From the NCBI RefSeq assembly GCF_010731695.1, contig NZ_AP022586.1:5146001-5210000 (forward strand): a stretch of 64,000 nt of DNA, read 5' to 3'. Source of the DNA: Mycolicibacterium litorale (GTDB lineage Bacteria > Actinomycetota > Actinomycetes > Mycobacteriales > Mycobacteriaceae). Under the pieces are notes generated by a model that was given only the letters and a program-made list of their open reading frames with translations, was not told the DNA's origin and made no database searches. Positions 18,147 to 27,090 of the stretch are shown here, piece by piece. Each line of letters begins with the position of its first letter. The stretch's first letter is position 1. Made by a program: the position numbers and the translations under genes.

Positions 18147-18848
18147 GTGAGTCCTTCGCCCGCCGCTGCCCAACCCGTCAGCCCCGACGCCGACTCGGCC
18201 GGAATGCCCGCCAGTGATTCGGTGCTGGACGAACTCCGCGAAATCGCCGGCCACACGCCGGGTTTGGCGCGCCGGCTGGCATGGGACTACCTGCGCGAAC
18301 TCGGTGGCCGGGCTCGGCACGACCAGCTGGCCGAGTTGTTCGCCCGGGGTGAGGCTCCCGACGGGCCGTACGGCGCGATGGAGGGGTTGATCGTCGGCAG
18401 ACTGTTCGGAATCCCCGAAGCGCAGTTGGCCAATCCACTGATGAAGATCGATCCCACGTGGCGCGGCAAGACCTTCGACATCGAGGCGGGTACCGGGTTC
18501 AACCGGCTCAGCCCGTTGGCGAGATACACACTGCGTGCCGTGGCGCCCCTGTACCGCGGCATGCACCGCGCCGGCGACGAGGTCGTGGGATTCGAGTTCA
18601 CCCACCGCATCGACACGGCCGCGGCCGCACCGTTCAATCGAGTACGAGCGCTCGATTATTCACCCGCGCGGTATCGCAACCCGAGCCTGCGCACATTTCC
18701 GATCAAACGGACCCGAGACGAACTCGTCGAGTTGCTGCCCGGGCTGTACCTGGGCCGCGCGCTGCTGACGATGCCGGACGGGGAGGTTCGGCTGATCGCC
18801 TACTTCGCGTTGCGCGAGTTCAGCGACGAGCACCGCGCGCGGTCATGA
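18147..18848 (+). CDS. Conserved-looking protein of unknown function, first gene of the P450 operon
   Basis: A 233-residue soluble protein; no family recognised. The N-terminal 20 residues are Ala, Pro and Ser rich. The middle has helix-rich text such as LDELREIAG and ARRLAWDYL, then a beta-rich section with PTWRGKTFDI and VGFEFTHRID, and ends in LIAYFALREFS. The GTG at 18147 follows an AGGAG site; an in-frame GTG at 18141 is less well placed. The ATGA overlap with the SDR gene ties it to the oxidative pathway. A lipid or polyketide-ligand binding role is possible but unproven. Confidence 0.75.
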   Translation: MSPSPAAAQPVSPDADSAGMPASDSVLDELREIAGHTPGLARRLAWDYLRELGGRARHDQLAELFARGEAPDGPYGAMEGLIVGRLFGIPEAQLANPLMKIDPTWRGKTFDIEAGTGFNRLSPLARYTLRAVAPLYRGMHRAGDEVVGFEFTHRIDTAAAAPFNRVRALDYSPARYRNPSLRTFPIKRTRDELVELLPGLYLGRALLTMPDGEVRLIAYFALREFSDEHRARS

Positions 18849-19654
18849 TCGACCTCGACGGAGCCGTCGTCTGTGTGACGGGCGCGGCGCGGGGGATCGG
18901 CAAGGCCACCGCGGCGGAACTGGCTCGCCGCGGGGCCCGCGTCTGGATCGGCGACATCGACACCGACGAGCTGCACCGGACTGCCCGCGAGATCGGCGCG
19001 CGCGCTGCGGATCTCGACGTCACCGACGCGGCCAGCGTCGCCGCCTTCCATGCCGTCGCCAGCATCGACGGCCCGCCGGCCATGCTGGTCAACAACGCGG
19101 GTATCCAGCTGATGGGGACGTTCGCCGAGCAGAAGCTGGAGCTGTACCACCGCGAGGTCGCGATCAATCTGGTCGGCGTCATCAACGGGATGCACACCTT
19201 CTTGCCCGGCATGCTCCAACGCGACGCCGGGCACATCGTCAACGTGGCCTCGATGGCGGCCAAGGTGACGACGCCGGGGATCTCGGTCTACTGCGCCACG
19301 AAGTACGCGGTCGCCGCGCTGTCCCGCGCGGTCCGCGCCGAGATCAGCTCGAGTGCAGTGACTCTGAGTACGGTGATGCCGACCGCCGTGCACACCGAAC
19401 TCACTGCGGGCGTGGCACTCGACCTGCTACCCACCCGGCAACCGGAGGACATCGCCACCGCCATCGCCGACAGCGCACGTCGTCCTCGCCGCGAGATCAC
19501 GGTTCCCCGCTGGCTGGCGCCGATGGGAACCCTCGAGGAGGCCGCGCCCGAACCGCTGATGCAACGGCTCAAGCACCTTGCCACGCTACGTCGCCCGCCG
19601 GGGCATTACGACGAGTCGGCACGGCGGCGTTACCTCGACCGGATCGGCCGATGA
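18845..19654 (+). CDS. Short-chain dehydrogenase/reductase (Rv3057c-like)
   Basis: A 269-residue classical SDR: the cofactor motif VTGAARGIGKAT at the N-terminus, NNAG, the catalytic Ser in VNVASMAAK, and Y-x-x-x-K in YCATKYAVA. It should oxidise or reduce an alcohol or ketone with NAD(P). Overlap by ATGA with genes on both sides makes the three-gene operon a unit, so its substrate is probably the product of the neighbouring P450 or its precursor. Confidence 0.88.
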   Translation: MIDLDGAVVCVTGAARGIGKATAAELARRGARVWIGDIDTDELHRTAREIGARAADLDVTDAASVAAFHAVASIDGPPAMLVNNAGIQLMGTFAEQKLELYHREVAINLVGVINGMHTFLPGMLQRDAGHIVNVASMAAKVTTPGISVYCATKYAVAALSRAVRAEISSSAVTLSTVMPTAVHTELTAGVALDLLPTRQPEDIATAIADSARRPRREITVPRWLAPMGTLEEAAPEPLMQRLKHLATLRRPPGHYDESARRRYLDRIGR

Positions 19655-21081
19655 CGGCCACGGTCCCGGCGATGTCGGCCGCCAAACTGCGCCTGCAGTC
19701 CGCGACGGCCGGTGTGACGTCGCGCTATCCCAGCCGCGACCAAGCCCTGGCCGTTCCGCCGGCTGGTTCGCACCTCAAGCCCGTCATGGGCAACTACGGT
19801 TTCCCGGTCCTCGGGCACGTCATGAGTTCACTCGTCGAACCGCTCGAATTCGCCCGCGCGCGCTATGCCCGCTACGGCCCGGTGTCGTGGGCGGGCGGGA
19901 TCGGTTTCCGCGTCGTGCAACTCATGGGCCCCGAAGCGCTCGAGGCCGCGTGGATCAACAAGGACAAGGCTTTCTCCAGCACGCGCGGCTGGGCACCGGT
20001 GATCGGACCGTTCTTTCACCGCGGCATCATGCTGCTCGACTTCGACGAACACCGCGACCACCGCCGGATCATGCAACAGGCGTTCACCCGCAGTGCCCTG
20101 AACGGATACCTGGACCTCATGCGCCCCGGCATCAAGCGCACGGTCTCCGCCTGGCCTGCGACACAGCGCTTCCCGTTCTACGCCTCGGTCAAGCACCTGC
20201 TTCTCGATCAAGCCGCCGAGGTGTTCGTCGGCGCCCGGCTGGGGGCGGAAGCCGATCAGCTCGCCGCCGACTTCCACGACACCGTCTGCGGCGGCCAGGC
20301 GCTGATCCGCGCGGACGTGCCGGGCGGGGCATGGGCGCGCGGCCTGCGTGCACGCGAACGCCTGGAACGCTACTTCTCGGCCCGGCTCCCGGCGCGGCGA
20401 GCCGGCGAGGGTACCGATCTGTTCTCCATGCTGTGCCGCAGCCGAAGCGAGGACGGGGACCGCTTCACCGACGCAGACGTCGTCAACCACATGATCTTTC
20501 TGCTGATGGCCGCCCACGACACCAGTGCCATCGCGGTCTCCATGCTCGTCTACGAACTCGGCCGCAACCCGTTGTGGCAGGACCGGTTACGCGACGAGGC
20601 CCTCGCCAACCCCGACGACGAGCTCACACTCGACGCCCTCGACGGATACCCGCTGCTCGACGCCGCGTTCAACGAGATCCTGCGGATGTACGCGCCGGCC
20701 GGCACGCTGTTCCGGCAGGCGATCGCCGACACCGAGGTCGCCGGGCACTACATACCGCGCAAGAGCCAGGTGGCGATCAACGTCTACGCGTCCATGCGGC
20801 TGGCCGACTGGTGGCCCGACCCCGATCGGTTCGACCCGGCACGCTTCCTGCACGGCGCCGACGCCGGGCCCGTACACCGCTACGCGTTCGCGCCGTTCGG
20901 CGGCGGTGCGCACAAATGCATCGGTCGGCAGTTCGCCGACATGAACGTCAAGGCGATCATGCATCAGCTGCTGCGCCACTTCGATTGGCAGGTGCCCGTC
21001 GGCTATCACCCTCCGATGAGTTGGGGGACCGGTCCGACGCCGGCAGACGGATTACCGATCACCATGCGGCGGCGCTTCTGA
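19651..21081 (+). CDS. Cytochrome P450 (CYP136-like)
   Basis: A 476-residue P450. The I-helix oxygen-activation motif AAHDTS, the K-helix E-x-x-R in NEILRMY and the haem loop FGGGAHKCIGRQ with Cys423 as the axial ligand are intact. The length and the TetR/SDR setting resemble Rv3059 (CYP136A1), so I name it CYP136-like without a firm family number. Redox partners are not encoded next to it. The substrate is unknown; a sterol-like or lipid molecule is possible given the surroundings. Confidence 0.85.
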   Translation: MTATVPAMSAAKLRLQSATAGVTSRYPSRDQALAVPPAGSHLKPVMGNYGFPVLGHVMSSLVEPLEFARARYARYGPVSWAGGIGFRVVQLMGPEALEAAWINKDKAFSSTRGWAPVIGPFFHRGIMLLDFDEHRDHRRIMQQAFTRSALNGYLDLMRPGIKRTVSAWPATQRFPFYASVKHLLLDQAAEVFVGARLGAEADQLAADFHDTVCGGQALIRADVPGGAWARGLRARERLERYFSARLPARRAGEGTDLFSMLCRSRSEDGDRFTDADVVNHMIFLLMAAHDTSAIAVSMLVYELGRNPLWQDRLRDEALANPDDELTLDALDGYPLLDAAFNEILRMYAPAGTLFRQAIADTEVAGHYIPRKSQVAINVYASMRLADWWPDPDRFDPARFLHGADAGPVHRYAFAPFGGGAHKCIGRQFADMNVKAIMHQLLRHFDWQVPVGYHPPMSWGTGPTPADGLPITMRRRF

Positions 21082-21087
21082 TCGGTG

Positions 21088-21987
21088 TCAGGACGGTTTC
21101 GCGCCGCCGAGTTGTCGCGTCACCGCATCGGCGGTGGCGACCATCGCGCGGGCCCGCTCGGTGATCTCGTTGTCGGTCAACGACGTTCCGATGTGCATCG
21201 ACGCGACCATCACCTGACGCTGATAGTGGTCGTACACGGGTGCGGAGATGACGTTGATGTCGTGCCGCCTGCGGCCGGTCGAGTTCTCACTGCGCAGATA
21301 GACACGTTCCCCGATGTCGGACACCAACTCTCCGAGCAGAGCGCGCAGTTCGTCGGGCAGGTTGGTCGACATGCCCGCCATCAGCGAGTAGAGCCGGCGG
21401 CCGCCCGGGGTGAGCCGCTCGACCAGGTATCCGTCCGCGCGGCACTGGGCGATCATGCGGTTGAGCCGGTCGGTGTCGGTGCGCAGCGGCAGGGTCGGCT
21501 CCTTGGCCAGCCAGGCGCGGGTGGCCTCGTCGTCCCACAGCACGAACATGAGCCCGACGGGCGGCGCGAACGGATAGCTCTGGCCCACCTCGACGCCGGG
21601 CCGGGCGCCGGCCGGGGCGACGAGGTCCAGCAGCGTGATGCGGTCGTCGATCACCCCCGACAGCGCCACGGTCACGTCGAACCGCGTCGACAGCCTGCGT
21701 AGCTCCTCACGCGCCGCCGGGCTGACCCGCAGCGATTCCTGGGCTTTGTGGCCCAGCGTGATCAGCGACGGGCCCAGCCGGTAGGTCTTGTCGACGTCGC
21801 GCACCAGATAACCGGCCTCGGCGAGCGCGGTGACGATGCCGAGGCACGTCGGCTTGCTCAGCCCGACGCGGCGGGCGAGGTCGGAGACGCCGAAGCGCTG
21901 GTCGGGGCGGCCGGCCAGGAAGTCGAGTATCCGCACGACGCGCTCCGTGGGCGGCGACGTCCGGCCGGTCGAGTCGGGGCTGACCAT
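21088..21987 (-). CDS. IclR-family transcriptional regulator
   Basis: A 299-residue regulator. The N-terminal winged helix-turn-helix spans about residues 14-75, with VSDLARRVGLSKPTCLGIV as the recognition region. The C-terminal effector domain carries the IclR pattern, including APVYDHYQRQVMVASMHIG. It is divergent from the KstR-controlled operon starting at 22072, with 84 bp between, and could fine-tune that operon or respond to a steroid-derived acid. The ligand is unknown. Confidence 0.88.
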   Translation of the reverse strand: MVSPDSTGRTSPPTERVVRILDFLAGRPDQRFGVSDLARRVGLSKPTCLGIVTALAEAGYLVRDVDKTYRLGPSLITLGHKAQESLRVSPAAREELRRLSTRFDVTVALSGVIDDRITLLDLVAPAGARPGVEVGQSYPFAPPVGLMFVLWDDEATRAWLAKEPTLPLRTDTDRLNRMIAQCRADGYLVERLTPGGRRLYSLMAGMSTNLPDELRALLGELVSDIGERVYLRSENSTGRRRHDINVISAPVYDHYQRQVMVASMHIGTSLTDNEITERARAMVATADAVTRQLGGAKPS

Positions 21988-22036
21988 GGCGGGAGGCTAC
22001 CTTCCGGTCCATATATGGAACAAGGCGGTCAGCATG

Positions 22037-22065
22037 TTGACTACTGCTAGAACGCGTTCTAGTTT
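22037..22065 (+). promoter_or_regulatory. Predicted promoter of the Rv3531c-like operon
   Basis: TTGACT (22037-22042), a 17-nt spacer and TAGTTT (22060-22065). The -10 ends 6 nt before the GTG at 22072, so transcription should start on the start codon itself, giving a leaderless mRNA. The KstR operator fills the spacer. Confidence 0.65.
22048..22061. promoter_or_regulatory. KstR operator (perfect palindrome)
   Basis: TAGAACGCGTTCTA equals its own reverse complement and fits the KstR consensus. It lies between the -35 and -10 elements of the promoter for the gene at 22072, so bound repressor would block RNA polymerase. Confidence 0.9.
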
Positions 22066-22071
22066 CGAGCC

Positions 22072-23199
22072 GTGTTCTCCACACCGCTGGCCGAGGCGAT
22101 CGCCGAAGCCGAACGACTCGTCACCGAAGCACCGTTCATCGAATCCGAGGCCGACCTCCTCGAGGGTCTGCAGTATCTGGCCGGCTGCGTCGCGGCGTGT
22201 ACGCACCTGGCGTTCGACTACGACCGCGACCATCCGTTCATGCAATCCGGCACCGGGCCTTTCACCAAGATGGGCCTGGACAACCCGGACGCGCTGTACT
22301 TCGGCACCCGGGTGCAGCCCGGGCGCGAGTACGTGGTCACCGGCAAGCGCGGCACCACCACCGATCTGGCGTTCCAGATGCTCGGGGGCGAGTACACCGA
22401 CGACAACGTCCCACCGAGCCAGGCGGCGTTCGACGATCGCGAACTCGACATCGCCGAAGACGGGACGTACGAGTGGCGCGTGACGCCGAGCAGCCCGTCG
22501 CAGCTGGTGGTGCGGGAGGTCTACAACGACTGGTCGGCGCAGCGCGGCCACATCGCGATCGCGCGGACCGACACCGCGGGCACGGCGCCGCCGCCGCTGA
22601 CCAGGGAGCTGATCGAGAAGCGGTACTCGGTCGCGGGTAAGCAGCTGGTGCAGCGGGTCAAGACGTGGCTGCAGTTCCCGCAGTGGTTCTACGACACGCT
22701 GCCGGTGAACACCATGGTCGCTCCGCGGCTCACCCCCGGTGGGCTGGCCACCCAGTACTCCTCGGTGGGTCACTTCGACCTGGCGCCCGACCAGGCGATG
22801 ATCATCACGGTGCCGGTCAGCGACGCGCCGTACATGGGTTTCCAGCTCGGCAGCCTCTGGTACATCTCGCTGGACTACATCAACCACCAGACGTCGCTGA
22901 ACGGCACCCAGGCGCAGGCGGATCCCGACGGCAAGATCCGCATCGTCGTGTCCGACGCCAACCCCGGTGTCACGAACTGGTGCGAAACGCTCGGCCACCG
23001 CAAGGGTTATCTGCAGTTCCGCTGGCAGCGGCTGTCGCGTGAGTTGACCGAGGCCGACGGTCCGACCGTCGAGGTCGTCGACGTCGACAAGGTGGCGGAA
23101 GCCCTGCCGCACCATGACACGAACAAGATCTCCGACGAGGATTGGCGCGCCCGCATAGCGTTGCGCCAGCAGCAGATCCAGAACCGGATGGTGGGCTGA
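22072..23199 (+). CDS. KstR-regulon DUF1214-type protein (Rv3531c-like)
   Basis: A 375-residue protein of unknown function. The C-terminal half contains the DUF1214-like beta-rich region (for example APYMGFQLGSLWY and the GYLQFRW end). It has no catalytic motif I recognise and no signal peptide. The GTG start coincides with the predicted transcription start. The order with the next two genes matches Rv3531c-Rv3530c-Rv3529c. The KstR site ties it to sterol growth, but its reaction is not established. Confidence 0.83.
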   Translation: MFSTPLAEAIAEAERLVTEAPFIESEADLLEGLQYLAGCVAACTHLAFDYDRDHPFMQSGTGPFTKMGLDNPDALYFGTRVQPGREYVVTGKRGTTTDLAFQMLGGEYTDDNVPPSQAAFDDRELDIAEDGTYEWRVTPSSPSQLVVREVYNDWSAQRGHIAIARTDTAGTAPPPLTRELIEKRYSVAGKQLVQRVKTWLQFPQWFYDTLPVNTMVAPRLTPGGLATQYSSVGHFDLAPDQAMIITVPVSDAPYMGFQLGSLWYISLDYINHQTSLNGTQAQADPDGKIRIVVSDANPGVTNWCETLGHRKGYLQFRWQRLSRELTEADGPTVEVVDVDKVAEALPHHDTNKISDEDWRARIALRQQQIQNRMVG

Positions 23200-23993
23200 T
23201 GAGCGCGATGCGCAACGGCTTGCTGGAGAACAAGGTCGTCGTCATCAGCGGCGTCGGGCCCGCGCTGGGCACCACGCTCGCACGACGGTGTGCGGAAGCC
23301 GGCGCCGATCTGGTGCTCGCGGCGCGGACCGTCGAGCGGCTCGAGGACGTCGCCAAGCAGATCACGGACCTCGGCAGGCGCGCGGTGGCCATCGGCACCG
23401 ACATCACCGACGATGCGCAGGTGACGAATCTGGTCGAGCGCTCGCTGGAGGCCTACGGCAAGGTCGACGTACTCATCAACAACGCGTTCCGCGTCCCGTC
23501 GATGAAACCGTTGGCGAACACCACGTTCGAGCACATCCGCGAGGCGATCGAGTTGACCGTGCTCGGCGCGCTGCGGCTCACCCAGGGCTTCACGCCGGCG
23601 CTGGCCGGCTCAGGCGGTTCGGTGGTCAACGTGAACTCGATGGTGATCCGGCACTCGCAGGCCAAGTACGGTGCCTACAAGATGGCCAAGTCCGCGCTGC
23701 TGGCGATGTCCCAGTCGCTGGCCACCGAACTCGGCGAGCAGGGCATCCGGGTGAATTCCGTTGCCCCCGGATACATCTGGGGTGACACGTTGAAGAGTTA
23801 CTTCAACCACCAGGCCGGCAAGTACGGCACCACCGTCGACGAGATCTACAAGGCGACCGCGGCGGCCTCCGACCTCAAACGGTTACCCACCGAGGACGAA
23901 GTGGCCTCGGCGATCCTGTTCATGGCCAGCGACCTGTCCAGCGGGATCACCGGGCAGACGCTCGACGTCAACTGCGGGGAGTACAAGGCGTGA
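23199..23993 (+). CDS. Short-chain dehydrogenase/reductase (Rv3530c-like)
   Basis: A 264-residue SDR with an atypical cofactor loop, ISGVGPALGTTLA, instead of TGxxxGIG. It has NNAF in place of NNAG, the catalytic Ser in VNSMVIRHS, Y-x-x-x-K in YGAYKMAKSA, and the PG motif after RVNSVAPG. It is expected to act on a steroid or steroid-derived CoA ester. The ATG shares a base with the previous stop, and the end overlaps the next gene by GTGA. Confidence 0.87.
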   Translation: MSAMRNGLLENKVVVISGVGPALGTTLARRCAEAGADLVLAARTVERLEDVAKQITDLGRRAVAIGTDITDDAQVTNLVERSLEAYGKVDVLINNAFRVPSMKPLANTTFEHIREAIELTVLGALRLTQGFTPALAGSGGSVVNVNSMVIRHSQAKYGAYKMAKSALLAMSQSLATELGEQGIRVNSVAPGYIWGDTLKSYFNHQAGKYGTTVDEIYKATAAASDLKRLPTEDEVASAILFMASDLSSGITGQTLDVNCGEYKA

Positions 23994-25132
23994 CGCGCAC
24001 CAACGTCGGCACCGTCGAGGATCTGCACGCATCGGCGACCAAGGCGTGCGGGCTCGACGACTTCGGCACCGACGACGACAACTATCGCGAGGCGCTCGGG
24101 GTGCTGCTCGACTCGTACGCCCGAGACGCCGATCTCACCGAGGTCGGCAGCAAGATGTCGCGCTTCTTCCTGCGCAATGCCCTGGTCGCCCGGCTGCTGT
24201 CCGAGGCGGCGTGGAAGCAGCATCCCGAACACGCCGACGTCACGATCGAACGGCCGATCTTCGTCACCGGTCTGCCTCGCACCGGCACCACGGCCCTGCA
24301 CCGGCTGTTGACCGCCGACCCCGCACATCAGGGCCTCGAGTTGTGGTTGGCCGAATTCCCGCAGCCGCGCCCCCCGCGCGAAACCTGGTCACAGAACCCG
24401 GTATTCGTCGAACTCGACTCCCGGTTCCAGAAGGCCCACGAAGAGAACCCCGACTACACCGGTCTGCACTACATGACCGCCGACGAGGTCGAGGAGTGCT
24501 GGCAGCTGCTGCGGCAGTCACTGCATTCGGTGTCCTACGAGACGCTCGCCCACCTGCCCACGTACTCACAGTGGCTGGCCCGGCAGGACTGGACCAAGCC
24601 GTATGAGCGCCACCGGCGCAACCTGCAGCTGATCGGTCTCAACGACGCCGAGAAGCGTTGGGTGCTCAAGAATCCCAGTCATCTGTTCGCGCTGGACGCG
24701 CTGTTCGCCACCTATCCCGACGCATTGGTGATCCAGTGCCACCGGCCGGCGGAGACCATCATGGCGTCGATGTGCTCGCTGGCCCAGCACACCACCGCGG
24801 GGTGGTCGAACACATTCGTGGGCGCGCAGATCGGTGAGGACTCGATGGAGACCTGGTCGCGTGGGCTGGAACGCTTCACCGCCGAACGGGCCAAGCAGGA
24901 TCCAGCCCAGTTCTACGACATGGACTACTTCGCGTTCATCGACGATCCGGTCGCCGAGGTCGAGCGGATCTACCGGCACTTCGGGCTGCCGTACACCGAC
25001 GCCGCACGCGAGGCGATGGAGACCAGCCACGCGGAGAGTCAGAAGGGCCCGCGGGCACCGAAGCACACGTACTCGCTGGCCGATTACGGGCTGACCGCCG
25101 AACAGGTCAAGGAGCGCTTCGCGGGTCTGTGA
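23990..25132 (+). CDS. Sulfotransferase-family protein (Rv3529c-like)
   Basis: A 380-residue protein. The PAPS-binding P-loop appears as FVTGLPRTGTTALHRLL (starting near residue 90), and a second PAPS contact is likely in LKNPSHLFALDAL, a 3'-phosphate type motif. It would transfer sulfate to an alcohol, perhaps on a sterol or lipid, but no substrate is known. The GTG overlaps the SDR stop. It is the last gene of the KstR-controlled operon and is followed by two hairpins. Confidence 0.85.
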   Translation: MTRTNVGTVEDLHASATKACGLDDFGTDDDNYREALGVLLDSYARDADLTEVGSKMSRFFLRNALVARLLSEAAWKQHPEHADVTIERPIFVTGLPRTGTTALHRLLTADPAHQGLELWLAEFPQPRPPRETWSQNPVFVELDSRFQKAHEENPDYTGLHYMTADEVEECWQLLRQSLHSVSYETLAHLPTYSQWLARQDWTKPYERHRRNLQLIGLNDAEKRWVLKNPSHLFALDALFATYPDALVIQCHRPAETIMASMCSLAQHTTAGWSNTFVGAQIGEDSMETWSRGLERFTAERAKQDPAQFYDMDYFAFIDDPVAEVERIYRHFGLPYTDAAREAMETSHAESQKGPRAPKHTYSLADYGLTAEQVKERFAGL

Positions 25133-25152
25133 TGCGCACGTAGTGCATGGTC

Positions 25153-25200
25153 GCGGGTGAGCCACCCGCACAAGGGACGCGGGCGATGCCCGCGTCCCTT
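25153..25200 (+). terminator. Tandem hairpins, second is a rho-independent terminator
   Basis: Hairpin 1: 7-bp stem GCGGGTG/CACCCGC with an AGC loop (25153-25169). Hairpin 2: perfect 13-bp stem 25172-25184/25188-25200 with a GAT loop, followed directly by TTTT (25199-25202). This ends the operon starting at 22072. Such strong intrinsic terminators are uncommon in mycobacteria. Confidence 0.85.
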
Positions 25201-25202
25201 TT

Positions 25203-25782
25203 CGTCGTCTGGATGCGCTCGGGGCTATCCAGGCGACGAGGGGGCGCACCTACCCACGTCGACGCTCCATGCCCGTCCAAGTGGTGTGCATCACGTTGCG
25301 CGCAGTGCGATGGCAAAAATTGACGTGTTTGCAACTGATGGCGCTGATCAGGCATTTGCAAGCGCTACTACGTTGCTGAAACAGCTTTTCTATGTTCGTA
25401 AAAGTTCCAATTGATAAGAATCTGCTGAGTGGCGCTATGGTTGATGCCGGTCATAAGCGCAGGTAAACCGGGCTATCGTCCGGTTCGCGCATGGTGTGTG
25501 TCCGCAGGGAGGCGCCGCCTTGCCGACATCTCTTAGGACCCCTTGAGGAATTGCTTGACCGTGCCATCAGCGGGTGGTAGCGTCCGTCACGCGTCGCAAT
25601 CCACTGGTTTCAGGAAAGTGGCGAAGATGTGCTCACCTGAAGATCAGGTCGAGCCGGGTCAGGGGTTTCAAGGGGTCGCGGTGCACTCGAACGAGGTGTG
25701 TGCGCATAGGCCTCATCACTCCGCTGCCGGCTGTGACTCGACGAGGTTGTTGCCTACCGTTCACGGCTTCCGAAGGATGAAT
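25203..25782. other. 580-bp gene-free region with AT-rich block, promoter and structured leader
   Basis: I see no credible gene here. About 25310-25430 is clearly AT-richer than the rest of the window. At 25457-25490 a two-step hairpin can form (outer GCGC/GCGC, inner AACCGG/CCGGTT). A sigma-A-like promoter is at 25555-25583, leaving a leader of about 190 nt before the dehydrogenase gene, which includes a CCACT/AGTGG stem. No known riboswitch consensus was matched. Confidence 0.55.
25555..25583 (+). promoter_or_regulatory. Predicted promoter of the exopolysaccharide operon
   Basis: TTGACC (25555-25560), a 17-nt spacer and TAGCGT (25578-25583) form a plausible housekeeping promoter. The first gene starts at 25783, so the transcript would have a long leader. 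Confidence 0.5.
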
Positions 25783-27090
25783 ATGCCGATTACCTACGAA
25801 CTTCCCGCCCTCGACGCCGTCACCGACACCGCGCAGCCCCTACAACGCGTGGGGATCGTCGGACTGGGCTATGTCGGGCTGCCCACCGCGCTGGCGATCG
25901 CCGAATCCGGTGTTCCCGTACTGGGGTGCGACATCAGCGAAGCGCGCATCGCCGCGATCAAGTCCCGGCAGGTCGATCTGCTGCACGACAAGCTGGTGAG
26001 CCTCGATCGGCTACTCGAGTCCGACCTGCTCGACTTCACCACCGAACTCACCGGGCTGTCCGCGGTGGACACCGTGCTCATCTGCGTTCCGACACCGGTC
26101 GACAGCCACCTCGTCCCCGATCTGACCGCCCTGCGCGCCGCGTGCGCCACCGTCGTCGACGCCGCCCGTCCAGGTCAGGCCATCGTGCTGACGTCCACCA
26201 CGTATGTCGGCTGCACCCGCGAACTGCTCGTCGAACCGCTGGGGCGACGCGGACTGGTCGCCGGCCGCGACGTTTTCGTGGCGTTCAGTCCGGAGCGGAT
26301 CGATCCCGGCTCTCCCGCACATCTTCCCGAGCAGACGCCTCGCGTCGTCGGCGGCGTCACCCAAGCCTGCGCCACCCGCGCCACGCAGACCCTGATCAGG
26401 TCAGCCGCCTCCGTCCATCAAGTGTCCTCGCCCGAGGCCGCCGAGCTGACCAAGCTGCTCGAGAACACCTTCCGCGCGGTGAACATCGCGCTGGCCAACG
26501 AATTCTCCGATGTGGCCAACAATTTCGAGGTCGACGTCATGGAGGTGATCTCGGCCGCGGCGACCAAGCCGTACGGGTTCATGCCGTTCCGGCCGGGACC
26601 CGGTGTCGGCGGGCACTGCATCCCCTGCGATCCGCACTATCTGCTCTGGCAGCTCAAGGCCACCAAGCTGCCGTCACCGGTGACCGAGGCGGCGATGGCG
26701 TCCATCGCCTCACGTCCCCAGGCCGTGGTGAACCGGGCGCAGGAACTGTTGGCCGACAGCGGCCGTCCGCTCGCCGGCTCACGCATCCTCGTCGTCGGGG
26801 TCGCTTACAAGCCCGCGGTGGCCGATGTGCGCGAGTCGCCGGCCCTGCACATCATCGAGGAACTGCACCGCCGTGGAGCCGAGGTCGCCTTCACCGACGC
26901 CATGGTGGACAGCGTGTGGACGTCCTCGGGACAGCTTGTGCGCGAGAATGATCCGGCCCAGCAGGACTGGGACCTCGTCATCGCGCATACGCTGCACCCC
27001 ACGGCCGATCACGCCTGGCTCGCGACCGTCCCGCTACTCCTCGACGCCGCCTACGGGCTCCCGGAACTGCCGCAGCGGAGGGTGCTTTGA
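25783..27090 (+). CDS. UDP-sugar 6-dehydrogenase (UDP-ManNAc / UDP-glucose dehydrogenase family)
   Basis: A 435-residue NAD-dependent enzyme that oxidises C6 of a UDP-sugar to the uronic acid. GIVGLGYVGLPTALA is the N-terminal NAD motif. Catalytic Cys279 is in GVGGHCIPCDPHYL, and the C-terminal domain carries VVGVAYKP.VADVRESPAL. The HCIPCDP pattern and the LLENTFRAVNIALANE helix are closer to the WecC/UDP-ManNAc dehydrogenase branch than to UDP-glucose enzymes, but I cannot settle the substrate. I chose ATG 25783 because GAAGG (25772-25776) is correctly spaced; ATG 25777 is too close. Confidence 0.87.
   Translation: MPITYELPALDAVTDTAQPLQRVGIVGLGYVGLPTALAIAESGVPVLGCDISEARIAAIKSRQVDLLHDKLVSLDRLLESDLLDFTTELTGLSAVDTVLICVPTPVDSHLVPDLTALRAACATVVDAARPGQAIVLTSTTYVGCTRELLVEPLGRRGLVAGRDVFVAFSPERIDPGSPAHLPEQTPRVVGGVTQACATRATQTLIRSAASVHQVSSPEAAELTKLLENTFRAVNIALANEFSDVANNFEVDVMEVISAAATKPYGFMPFRPGPGVGGHCIPCDPHYLLWQLKATKLPSPVTEAAMASIASRPQAVVNRAQELLADSGRPLAGSRILVVGVAYKPAVADVRESPALHIIEELHRRGAEVAFTDAMVDSVWTSSGQLVRENDPAQQDWDLVIAHTLHPTADHAWLATVPLLLDAAYGLPELPQRRVL

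Noticed and set aside
25456..25490. Possible c-di-GMP or other known riboswitch (GCGCAGGTAAACCGG resembles part of such elements)
   Set aside because: Only a short local resemblance; the rest of the conserved core and the second stem are missing. Kept only as a hairpin in the region description.
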